Of a stretch of 5,029 nucleotides of DNA, positions 1-5,029 are shown piece by piece. This stretch comes from Syntrophomonadaceae bacterium (GTDB lineage: Bacteria; Bacillota_D; Dethiobacteria; DTU022): positions 1 to 5,029 of the forward strand of contig PXFD01000110.1 of NCBI GenBank assembly GCA_003564505.1. Reading direction: 5' to 3'. Position numbers and translations under genes: made by a program. The notes beneath the pieces are model-generated. The model saw nothing but the letters and a program-made list of their open reading frames with translations, searched no databases and was not told where the DNA came from. Numbering within the stretch: the stretch's first letter is position 1; each line of letters begins with the position of its first letter.

Positions 1-249
1 ATCCTTCTGGCGAAGGGAAAAGTAGATGCTGTTTATGATGCCGATCCTTTAACCAATCCCGGAGCCCGAAAATTTACGGAACTTAATTATATAGAGGTAA
101 TTAACCAGGGTCTCGGGGTAATGGATTCAACAGCAGCATCCCTGTGCATGGATAATAAAATTCAGCTGATTGTTTTTGGGTTAAACCTTGGAAATATCAA
201 GAAGGTAGTTATGGGCGAAAAAATTGGCACAATAATTAGGGGTGGGTGA
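1..249 (+). CDS. pyrH: UMP kinase, C-terminal part (5' truncated by window)
   Basis: UMP kinase of the bacterial hexameric type phosphorylates UMP to UDP with ATP in the cytoplasm, feeding UTP and CTP synthesis. Only the last 82 residues are present, read in frame 1 and ending in TGA at 247-249; about two thirds of a protein usually near 240 residues lies upstream of the window. The visible part matches the family C-terminus: [10 protein letters not shown] at fragment residues 7-16, a [16 protein letters not shown] stretch around residues 38-53, then IVFGLN and GNIKKVV, and the usual GEKIGT end. This belongs to the amino acid kinase fold. The stop is followed after three bases by the frr start, the usual pyrH-frr pairing, so the two are almost certainly cotranscribed. 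tsf and rpsB commonly precede pyrH but cannot be seen here. Nothing is broken; the truncation is only the window edge. Confidence 0.96.
   Translation: MLLAKGKVDAVYDADPLTNPGARKFTELNYIEVINQGLGVMDSTAASLCMDNKIQLIVFGLNLGNIKKVVMGEKIGTIIRGG
238..249 (+). promoter_or_regulatory. ribosome binding site of frr, inside the pyrH end
   Basis: The stretch AGGGGTGGGTGA overlaps the last pyrH codons and its TGA stop. GGGTGAT pairs with the GGTGAT part of the anti-Shine-Dalgarno complement and sits just upstream of the frr ATG at 253. The overlap suggests translational coupling between pyrH and frr, which is inference. Confidence 0.7.
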
Positions 250-252
250 TTT

Positions 253-810
253 ATGTTAGAAGATATTTACCTGGAAGCAGATGAAAAGATGAAGAAGGTA
301 ATTGCCGCCTACAAGCGCGAGCTTTCTACGCTGCGAGCCGGCAGAGCAACAACATCTTTGCTTGACAGGATTGAGGTGGATTACTACGGAACCATGACTC
401 CCCTTAATCAACTGGCAGGTGTTTCAGCGCCCGAGTCGAGGCTATTAGTAATACAGCCCTGGGATAAAGGGGCTATGGGCGAAATTGAGAAGGCTATCCT
501 GAAGTCTGACCTGGGGCTGACACCAACTAATGATGGCAATGTTATCCGGCTGGCAATACCGCAGCTGACCGAGGAAAGAAGGAAGGAACTGGTAAAGTTT
601 GTTCGCAAGAAGTCGGAGGAAAGCAAGGTCAGTATTCGTAATATCCGCCGGGATGCCAATGATGAAATTAAGCAGTTGGAAAAATCAGGAGATATTTCAG
701 AAGATGACCGAAGGCGGGCCCAGGATGATATCCAGGAATTAACTGACGAGAAAATAAAAGAGATAGATGAAGTGCTGGAATTGAAAGAGAAAGAAATGAT
801 GGAAGTTTAG
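253..810 (+). CDS. frr: ribosome recycling factor
   Basis: Ribosome recycling factor acts in the cytoplasm with EF-G after termination to split the post-termination ribosome into subunits. The 185-residue product has exactly the usual family length. Residues 1-30 and 105-185 form the three-helix bundle (domain I), and 31-104 the beta-rich domain II. Family landmarks are visible: LRAGRA at 27-32, YYGTMTPL at 44-51, VIQPWDK at 66-72, NDGNVIRL at 93-100, LTEERRKEL at 105-113 and [10 protein letters not shown] at 128-137. R132 falls at the position of the functionally important Arg132 of the E. coli protein. The ATG at 253 is chosen because it has a GGGTGAT binding site and gives the standard N-terminus. 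It follows pyrH by three bases. A hairpin just downstream (832-864) may lower read-through into uppS, but the U-tract is poor. Nothing unusual is seen in the protein. Confidence 0.99.
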   Translation: MLEDIYLEADEKMKKVIAAYKRELSTLRAGRATTSLLDRIEVDYYGTMTPLNQLAGVSAPESRLLVIQPWDKGAMGEIEKAILKSDLGLTPTNDGNVIRLAIPQLTEERRKELVKFVRKKSEESKVSIRNIRRDANDEIKQLEKSGDISEDDRRRAQDDIQELTDEKIKEIDEVLELKEKEMMEV

Positions 811-831
811 CCCTCAACAGCTTAACAAGAG

Positions 832-864
832 GCGGCTCTCTCTTGGTTATTAAGGGAGAGCCGC
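832..864 (+). terminator. hairpin between frr and uppS, possible weak terminator or attenuator
   Basis: GCGGCTCTCTC at 832-842 pairs with GGGAGAGCCGC at 854-864, giving 11 pairs with one G-T wobble. It can extend inward by T843-A853, T844-A852 and a G845-T851 wobble to 14 pairs around a five-base loop at 846-850. The stem is GC-rich and starts 21 bases after the frr stop. The bases that follow, TATTTATG, are only weakly U-rich, so full intrinsic termination is doubtful. Partial termination, an RNA processing site or 3'-end protection of the upstream message are alternatives. The hairpin ends before the putative uppS binding site at 876-884 and would leave it open. The structure is seen directly; its role is inferred. 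Confidence 0.55.
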
Positions 865-875
865 TATTTATGAAT

Positions 876-884
876 GGTGTGATT
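876..884 (+). promoter_or_regulatory. probable ribosome binding site of uppS (TTG start)
   Basis: GGTGTGATT lies just upstream of the TTG at 889 and resembles the GGGTGATT used by cdsA and frr with one interrupting base. An AAGG at 885-888 is also present but directly abuts the TTG, too close to serve it. The signal is weaker than at the other genes, so it supports the TTG start only moderately. Confidence 0.4.
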
Positions 885-888
885 AAGG

Positions 889-1632
889 TTGTCGAAGGAC
901 CTGCAGGATCAGGATATTCAAGAAATGGTTCAAAAAGATAAAATTCCCGTTCATGTTGCTATTATCATGGATGGTAATGGACGATGGGCTGTTGAAAAAG
1001 GGTTGCCCAGGAAAGAAGGGCACCGGTGTGGAGTGGAAACAGTTCGTTCTGTTGTAAGATACAGCAGTGAACTGGGGATTAAGGTTTTAACTCTTTTTGC
1101 TTTTTCAACGGAAAACTGGAGGAGGCCTGTCGGAGAGATCAATTACCTGATGAGCTTGCCAGAAATATATTTTAAAAGTGAACTGCCTGAATTAATGCGT
1201 AATAATGTAAAGGTAAACCTGATTGGCAGTAAAGAAAGGCTGCCAGGTAAGGTTCAGAAAGCAATAGATGAAGGTAAAGAAGCAACAAAAAGCAACACAG
1301 GCATGATCCTTAATTTTGCCCTGAACTATGGAGCAAGGACTGAAATTACAAGGGCAGTGAACCGCTTGATTGTTGATGCAAAAGAAGGTAAAATCAGCGG
1401 AGCGGTTGATGAAGCTGCTTTTGAAAAATACCTTTATACTGCAAGCTTGCCTGATCCAGACCTGTTGATTCGAACCAGCGGTGAATTGCGAATTAGCAAT
1501 TTTTTATTATGGCAGCTTGCCTATAGTGAGCTCTGGTTTACCGATGTGTACTGGCCGGACTTTTCAAAAAGACACCTGCTAAATGCGATTTATGATTACC
1601 AGCAGCGCAAGCGCCGCTTTGGTAAAGCTTAA
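889..1632 (+). CDS. uppS: undecaprenyl diphosphate synthase (cis-prenyltransferase)
   Basis: This cis-prenyltransferase condenses farnesyl diphosphate with eight isopentenyl diphosphates to make C55 undecaprenyl diphosphate, the lipid carrier of peptidoglycan and other wall polymers, at the inner face of the membrane. The 247 residues match the family length. Key residues all appear: HVAIIMDGNGRWA at 22-34 with the catalytic D28, H45 after the RKEG stretch, FSTENW at 72-77, and in the C-terminal part R195 (RTSGELR), R201 and E214 (YSELWF), which correspond to E. coli Arg194, Arg200 and Glu213. The frame is closed by a TGA at 880-882, so TTG at 889 is the first possible start. An in-frame ATG at 925 (residue 13) would still keep the whole catalytic domain and has an AGGA at 911-914. 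The gene lies 78 bases after frr, behind a hairpin, and 25 bases before cdsA. The function is certain; the start is not. Confidence 0.97.
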   Translation: MSKDLQDQDIQEMVQKDKIPVHVAIIMDGNGRWAVEKGLPRKEGHRCGVETVRSVVRYSSELGIKVLTLFAFSTENWRRPVGEINYLMSLPEIYFKSELPELMRNNVKVNLIGSKERLPGKVQKAIDEGKEATKSNTGMILNFALNYGARTEITRAVNRLIVDAKEGKISGAVDEAAFEKYLYTASLPDPDLLIRTSGELRISNFLLWQLAYSELWFTDVYWPDFSKRHLLNAIYDYQQRKRRFGKA

Positions 1633-1644
1633 GCAGGATAGAAC

Positions 1645-1652
1645 AGGGTGAT
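1645..1652 (+). promoter_or_regulatory. ribosome binding site of cdsA, favouring ATG 1658
   Basis: AGGGTGAT pairs well with the 16S rRNA tail. The GG that aligns with the end of the GGAGG core is nine bases before ATG 1658 but only six before the adjacent in-frame TTG at 1655. Spacing and codon preference both favour the ATG, which shortens the protein by one residue. Confidence 0.65.
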
Positions 1653-1657
1653 TATTG

Positions 1658-2458
1658 ATGCTATATCTGCGGATTATTTCTGCCATTATCGGCATTCCTA
1701 TTGTATTGGCTACAGTTTATTTTGGCGGATACTGGTATGCATTATTCCTGATGCTACTAGTCAACCTCGGTTTATTTGAATACAATACAATAATCAAAAC
1801 TAACAATTACAATGCACCTGTAGTGATCAGCCATTTTTCAGCCAGTCTCCTGTTAGCAGTAATATTTTTCGAGCAGATGGCCCTGGTTTATCCCCTGCTA
1901 ATGCTCACCTTATTAATCTTATTTACCACCGTTTTATTTAACATGGAGAAAATAAGTGTTATAGACTCTGCCCTTTCTCTATGGGGTGTTGTTTACCTGG
2001 GTGGTTTGATCGGTTACCTGATGCTTCTAAGAATGCTGCCCGATGGTGTGATCTATACTTTCATACTGCTGATCGGTGTCTGGGTTCATGATACTTCAGC
2101 ATTTTTTGTCGGCATCAAATGGGGAATGAGAAGGTTTGCAGCAAAAATAAGCCCAAAGAAGTCCTTGGAAGGTTCTTTGGCAGGCATTGGGTCAGTTGTT
2201 ATTCTGCTTTTCTCTGTGACCATACTGTTTCCTGGTTTCCTGCCGGTAAACACTCTGCAGGCAGTAATTTTGGGCCTGGGTATTACGGTATTTGCCCAGC
2301 TGGGAGACCTTCTGGAATCGGCCATGAAAAGGCAGATGGAAGTAAAGGATTCAAGCGGCATTATTCCCGGTCATGGTGGTATTTTAGATCGCTTTGACAG
2401 TTTGATCTTAGCGGCGCCTTTTGTCTATTATTTTTTCCTTTTGATTAATATGATGTAA
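1658..2458 (+). CDS. cdsA: phosphatidate cytidylyltransferase (CDP-diacylglycerol synthase)
   Basis: CdsA is an integral membrane enzyme that joins CTP and phosphatidic acid to give CDP-diacylglycerol and pyrophosphate, the branch point for bacterial phospholipids. The 266-residue product is highly hydrophobic, with a run of membrane helices from residue 4 onward. It carries the family signature near the C-terminus: S221, K224-R225, K230-D231, then GHGG at 238-241 and the DRFD ending at 244-247, spaced as in the CDP-diglyceride synthetase pattern. Upstream are a conserved aspartate (D145, in VHDTSAFF) and the SPKKSLEG block at 165-172. Membrane segments make the gene T-rich, which explains its base bias. 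It sits 25 bases after uppS and 15 before dxr, in the widely conserved uppS-cdsA-dxr order, so cotranscription is likely. An in-frame TTG at 1655 would add one Met. No key residue is missing. Confidence 0.97.
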   Translation: MLYLRIISAIIGIPIVLATVYFGGYWYALFLMLLVNLGLFEYNTIIKTNNYNAPVVISHFSASLLLAVIFFEQMALVYPLLMLTLLILFTTVLFNMEKISVIDSALSLWGVVYLGGLIGYLMLLRMLPDGVIYTFILLIGVWVHDTSAFFVGIKWGMRRFAAKISPKKSLEGSLAGIGSVVILLFSVTILFPGFLPVNTLQAVILGLGITVFAQLGDLLESAMKRQMEVKDSSGIIPGHGGILDRFDSLILAAPFVYYFFLLINMM

Positions 2459-2464
2459 AGAGGA
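2459..2464 (+). promoter_or_regulatory. ribosome binding site of dxr
   Basis: AGAGGA follows the cdsA stop directly and leaves nine bases before the ATG at 2474. It is a good match and spacing and settles the dxr start. Confidence 0.7.
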
Positions 2465-2473
2465 AGTATATAT

Positions 2474-3616
2474 ATGAAAAGAATTGCTATCCTTGGCTCC
2501 ACCGGCTCTATCGGCAGGCAAACTCTTGAGGTGATTGATGCTCTTGGTCCTGATTACAGTGTTGTTGCACTGACAGCAGGCAGCAATTATAAACTTCTGG
2601 CCGAACAGGCGTTAAAATTCAGGCCGGAAATGGTTGTTCTAAGCGACCAGGGGGCGGCCCTGAAACTAAAAGAAAAATTAAATAATTTAAACTGCAAAGT
2701 TTTATCTGGTAGTAAAGGGCAAATTGCTGCTGCTACTCTGTTTGCTGCAGATTTGGTGGTCATGGCCCAGGTAGGTTTCAGCGGATTTGAACCGCTGGTA
2801 GCGGCCCTTAAGGAGGACAAAACGATCGCTCTTTCCAACAAGGAGTCACTGGTAATCGGTGGAGAGATTATCGAACGAAAGGGACTGCTTGATCGAAAAA
2901 GGCTGCTGCCTGTTGACAGCGAACATTCGGCTATCTGGCAGTGCCTGGGTTCGTCGAGCCTTACGGACATAAACAAAATATACCTGACTGCTTCCGGAGG
3001 CCCCTTTTATGGGAAAAAGAATAAGGAGCTTGCAGAAGTAACACCCAAAATGGCTCTGCAGCATCCTAATTGGACCATGGGTGAGAAGATTACCATTGAT
3101 TCTGCCACAATGATGAACAAGGGGCTGGAAGTAATTGAAGCCAAATGGTTGTTTGACCTGAACCTGGATCAGATCGAAGTTGTCATACACAGGCAAAGCA
3201 TTATACATTCTATGGTAGAATATAAAGACGGGTCAGTTTTGGCGCAGCTTGGACCGCCGGACATGAAAGGGCCAATCCAGTATGCCATTACTTATCCGGA
3301 GCGACGGGAGAATAACTTTGAAAAGTTTAACCCCTTTGGCCAGGTGCTCGAGCTTGAGAAGCCCGACCGGGTTAATTTCCCCTGTTTGGATCTGGCTTTT
3401 AAAGCAGCAGCAGCCGGCGGAACGATGCCGGCGGTATTAAACGCTGCTAATGAAGAAGCGGTAAAATACTTTTTGAATGGAACTATCCGGTTCACGGAGA
3501 TCCCGATAGTGATTGAAACGGTCATGAAAAGTCATGATACTATCTGTGAACCGGAAATTGAAGATGCTGTTGAAGCTGACAGGTGGTCGCGCCTGGAAGC
3601 AGCAGCTGTAATTTAA
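2474..3616 (+). CDS. dxr: 1-deoxy-D-xylulose 5-phosphate reductoisomerase
   Basis: Dxr (IspC) rearranges and reduces 1-deoxy-D-xylulose 5-phosphate to 2-C-methyl-D-erythritol 4-phosphate with NADPH and a divalent metal, the committed step of the MEP isoprenoid pathway and the target of fosmidomycin. The 380 residues match the family. An N-terminal Rossmann fold shows GSTGSIG at 8-14 and the ALSNKESLV stretch at 119-127. Metal ligands D148 and E150 lie in PVDSEHSA, with the third, E219, in NKGLEVIEAKW. Substrate-binding S174 (TASGGPF), H197, N215 and K216 correspond to E. coli Ser186, His209, Asn227 and Lys228. W200 and M202 sit in the flexible loop. The C-terminal helical domain ends with EADRWSR. 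Y179 follows GGPF where many homologues have Arg, but that site varies in the family. The gene lies 15 bases after cdsA; ispG of the same pathway is two genes downstream. Identification is secure. Confidence 0.98.
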   Translation: MKRIAILGSTGSIGRQTLEVIDALGPDYSVVALTAGSNYKLLAEQALKFRPEMVVLSDQGAALKLKEKLNNLNCKVLSGSKGQIAAATLFAADLVVMAQVGFSGFEPLVAALKEDKTIALSNKESLVIGGEIIERKGLLDRKRLLPVDSEHSAIWQCLGSSSLTDINKIYLTASGGPFYGKKNKELAEVTPKMALQHPNWTMGEKITIDSATMMNKGLEVIEAKWLFDLNLDQIEVVIHRQSIIHSMVEYKDGSVLAQLGPPDMKGPIQYAITYPERRENNFEKFNPFGQVLELEKPDRVNFPCLDLAFKAAAAGGTMPAVLNAANEEAVKYFLNGTIRFTEIPIVIETVMKSHDTICEPEIEDAVEADRWSRLEAAAVI

Positions 3617-3624
3617 CTGTAAAT

Positions 3625-3634
3625 GGGAAGGTGA
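3625..3634 (+). promoter_or_regulatory. ribosome binding site of rseP with long spacing
   Basis: GGGAAGGTGA is a strong match to the 16S tail, but its AGG core ends 13 bases before the rseP ATG at 3645, longer than at the other genes here. Between them lies an out-of-frame ATG immediately followed by TAA (3635-3640), too close to the binding site to be an ordinary start. No other in-frame start exists nearby upstream of 3645. Confidence 0.55.
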
Positions 3635-3644
3635 ATGTAAAAAG

Positions 3645-4670
3645 ATGCAGACTTTTATTGCTTCTATAGTTGTTTTTGGAGTGCTAATCCTGGTTCATGA
3701 ACTCGGCCATTATTTTGTTGCAAGGCTGACCGGGATCAGGGTTTTAGAGCTGGCGATCGGTTTCGGGCCTAAGCTTATAGGTTGGACAAGAGACGGGATT
3801 GATTATTCCCTGAGGGCTGTGCCCCTGGGCGGGTTCTGCCGAATGTTGGGAGAAAACCCGGAAGAAGCTGCCGAACCGGACAGTTTTCCTCAGCAATCGA
3901 TCTTAAAAAGAGCGGCGACCCTTTTTGCTGGTTCGGCAATGAACCTGGTCCTGGCTTTAGTTTTATTTTTTATCATCTTTTTCTTTATCGTCGGGGTTCC
4001 TGATACCGATACATCAACCATCGGTTATATTGTAGATGATTCACCGGCGGAAGAAGCGGGAATCGAGGCAGGAGATACAATTACGGCAATTGACGGGAAC
4101 CCGGTATCAACCTGGGATGAAGTTTTGACCACTATTTCCGCGAAGCCGGAACAGGAAATTATACTGGAGATAGAAAGAAATGACACTGTCACTGAATTTG
4201 CAGTTACCACTGAGCTGGCACCCCAACCGGAAGTAAATCGCGGGGTAATCGGGATTGGTCCAAAGATTGACATGTATAGTTTTTTCCCGTCCCTGGTGAT
4301 AAGTTTCGAACGCTTTGGCGACATCCTGACTGCTCTTTACCATGTAGTTTCAGGACAGGCTCCTCTTGATGTGGCCGGACCGGTAGGCATAGTGCATACT
4401 ATAGGCGAGGTGGCTCAAACTGGATTTGTTAACCTGCTGGTTCTGACAGCGCTGATCAGCATTAATCTTGGCATAATTAACCTGCTGCCCATACCGGCAT
4501 TAGATGGCGGCAGGCTTTTATTCCTATTGATTGAAGCAGTGCGGGGCCGTCCCATTGAACCGGAAAAAGAAGGCTTTATTCACTTTATTGGCTTTTCCCT
4601 CCTGATAGCCTTGATATTACTGGTCACATATCAGGATATTCTGCGCTTTATCATTGCGCCGAATAATTAA
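3645..4670 (+). CDS. rseP: site-2 intramembrane zinc metalloprotease, one PDZ domain (RseP/RasP family)
   Basis: This M50 protease cuts transmembrane segments of membrane proteins, such as anti-sigma factors already clipped at site 1 and, in some bacteria, leftover signal peptides. Visible features in order are a first membrane helix at about 4-24 with the zinc motif HELGH at 18-22; the GFGPKL loop at 39-44 and PLGGFCRM at 60-67; GSAMN at 96-100, starting a helix to about 118; a single PDZ domain at about 122-192 with SPAEEAGIEAGD; a third helix before NLLPIPALDGG at 279-289, whose D287 is the third zinc ligand; and a last helix near 313-329 ending in TYQDILR. The 341 residues are typical of the one-PDZ clostridial form and shorter than the two-PDZ E. 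coli RseP of about 450. It sits between dxr and ispG, its usual place. No sigma or anti-sigma gene is in view, so its substrates are unknown. All catalytic residues are present. Confidence 0.95.
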   Translation: MQTFIASIVVFGVLILVHELGHYFVARLTGIRVLELAIGFGPKLIGWTRDGIDYSLRAVPLGGFCRMLGENPEEAAEPDSFPQQSILKRAATLFAGSAMNLVLALVLFFIIFFFIVGVPDTDTSTIGYIVDDSPAEEAGIEAGDTITAIDGNPVSTWDEVLTTISAKPEQEIILEIERNDTVTEFAVTTELAPQPEVNRGVIGIGPKIDMYSFFPSLVISFERFGDILTALYHVVSGQAPLDVAGPVGIVHTIGEVAQTGFVNLLVLTALISINLGIINLLPIPALDGGRLLFLLIEAVRGRPIEPEKEGFIHFIGFSLLIALILLVTYQDILRFIIAPNN

Positions 4671-4701
4671 CCGCATCAAGCATGACTGAAAAAGGTAACC
4701 T

Positions 4702-4708
4702 GGTGGTG
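4702..4708 (+). promoter_or_regulatory. ribosome binding site of ispG
   Basis: GGTGGTG leaves seven bases before the ATG at 4716. A GGAG at 4711-4714 is only one base from the ATG and too close to act for it. The in-frame TGA at 4683-4685 limits how far upstream the start could be, so ATG 4716 is well supported. Confidence 0.55.
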
Positions 4709-4715
4709 CTGGAGC

Positions 4716-5029
4716 ATGGAACAACCTGATCGCAAAAAGACAAGGGCTGTCAAGGTCGGCAAGCTGCTGATTGGTGGAACAGCGCCGGTTTCTATTCAGT
4801 CAATGACAAATACCAGGCCTGATGATTATGACGCAACCCTGGTTCAGATCAAGGAGCTGGCTGAAGCAGGTGCTGACCTGGTAAGGGTGGCGGTTCCGGA
4901 TAAAGAAGCGGTGCCAGTATTTAAAAAGCTGGTACAAAACTGCCCGCTGCCACTGGTCGCTGATATACACTTTGATCCTGATTTAGCTGACCTGGCCCTG
5001 GATAACGGTGCAGCAAAGATCAGGATTAA
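4716..5029 (+). CDS. ispG: 4-hydroxy-3-methylbut-2-enyl diphosphate synthase, N-terminal part (3' truncated by window)
   Basis: IspG (GcpE) is a 4Fe-4S enzyme that reductively opens 2-C-methyl-D-erythritol 2,4-cyclodiphosphate to HMBPP, the penultimate MEP pathway step, in the cytoplasm. The first 104 residues are present and codon 105 is cut after two bases. They match the N-terminal TIM-barrel part: an RAVKVGKLLIGG opening, VSIQSMTNT at about 25-33, ADLVRVAVPD around 53-62, and PLVADIHFDPDLA around 78-90. The closing KIRI would be followed by NPGN in homologues. The cysteines that bind the iron-sulfur cluster lie in the C-terminal domain beyond the window, so they cannot be checked. The ATG at 4716 has a GGTGGTG binding site, and an in-frame stop lies 30 bases upstream. 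The gene follows rseP by 45 bases and shares the pathway with dxr. The reading frame is open to the edge. Confidence 0.96.
   Translation, partial: MEQPDRKKTRAVKVGKLLIGGTAPVSIQSMTNTRPDDYDATLVQIKELAEAGADLVRVAVPDKEAVPVFKKLVQNCPLPLVADIHFDPDLADLALDNGAAKIRI

Noticed and set aside
870..941. 23-residue + strand frame starting right after the frr-uppS hairpin
   Set aside because: It runs out of frame through the uppS start, has no binding site other than the hairpin arm, and shows no recognisable content.
1333..1335. UppS residue 149 is Ala in NYGAR where E. coli has Gly
   Set aside because: Small residues alternate at this position among homologues; a conservative change with no implied effect.
2119..2397. 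92-codon + strand frame inside cdsA
   Set aside because: It is out of frame with the conserved CdsA signature, which accounts for the sequence, and its translation looks like no known protein.
2587..2976. 129-codon open frame on the - strand inside dxr, and similar long - strand frames within frr, uppS, cdsA and rseP
   Set aside because: Each lies wholly or mostly within a secure conserved gene on the + strand; the translations show no recognisable family and are explained by codon bias of the real genes.
3008..3010. Dxr residue 179 is Tyr after GGPF where many homologues have Arg
   Set aside because: The site is variable in the family, and all metal- and substrate-binding residues are intact, so there is no reason to suspect altered function.
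3180..3207. Promoter-like TTGTCA, 16 bases, TATACA inside dxr
   Set aside because: It encodes the conserved HRQSIIHSM region of Dxr, so coding constraint explains it; one such match in 5 kb is expected by chance and no transcript data support it.
3959..3990. T-rich run within rseP
   Set aside because: It encodes the hydrophobic Phe/Ile-rich second membrane helix and follows no hairpin, so it is not a terminator.
4682..4729. 15-residue + strand frame in the rseP-ispG gap, overlapping the ispG start
   Set aside because: No ribosome binding site precedes its ATG, it is very short, and the gap is fully explained by the ispG leader.

Overview
The window is a contiguous piece of a bacterial chromosome with seven genes, all on the + strand and tightly packed: the 3' end of pyrH, then frr, uppS, cdsA, dxr and rseP complete, and the 5' part of ispG. 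Ribosome binding sites are purine-rich and often of the GGGTGAT or GAGGA type. Base composition looks moderate, around the mid-40s percent GC by eye (not computed). The proteins resemble Bacillota families. ispG directly after rseP is, to my knowledge, an arrangement common in Clostridia, whereas Bacillus keeps ispG elsewhere. I therefore infer a Clostridia-type Bacillota; the genus cannot be told from this window.

Layout: 1-249 is the C-terminal third of UMP kinase. 253-810 is ribosome recycling factor, whose ribosome binding site lies inside the end of pyrH. 811-888 is the longest non-coding gap (78 bases) and holds a strong hairpin at 832-864 without a good U-tract. 889-1632 is undecaprenyl diphosphate synthase, starting at TTG or possibly at an internal ATG. 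1658-2458 is phosphatidate cytidylyltransferase. 2474-3616 is DXP reductoisomerase. 3645-4670 is a site-2 membrane protease with one PDZ domain. 4716-5029 is the N-terminal part of HMBPP synthase, cut by the window end. No gap exceeds 80 bases, and I see no mobile element, CRISPR array, rRNA or tRNA.

The genes form a growth and envelope cluster. Dxr (second step) and IspG (a late step) belong to the MEP isoprenoid pathway. Their products lead to the isopentenyl and farnesyl diphosphates that UppS condenses into the C55 lipid carrier of cell wall synthesis. CdsA makes CDP-diacylglycerol for phospholipids and uses CTP, which derives from the UDP made after PyrH. RRF serves translation and RseP cleaves membrane proteins. 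All catalytic motifs that can be checked are intact, and the genes appear functional.

I found no evidence of a novel system. The points worth a second look are small: the frr-uppS hairpin, the uncertain uppS start, and the unusual leader of rseP, with a long spacing and an AUG-UAA start-stop pair.
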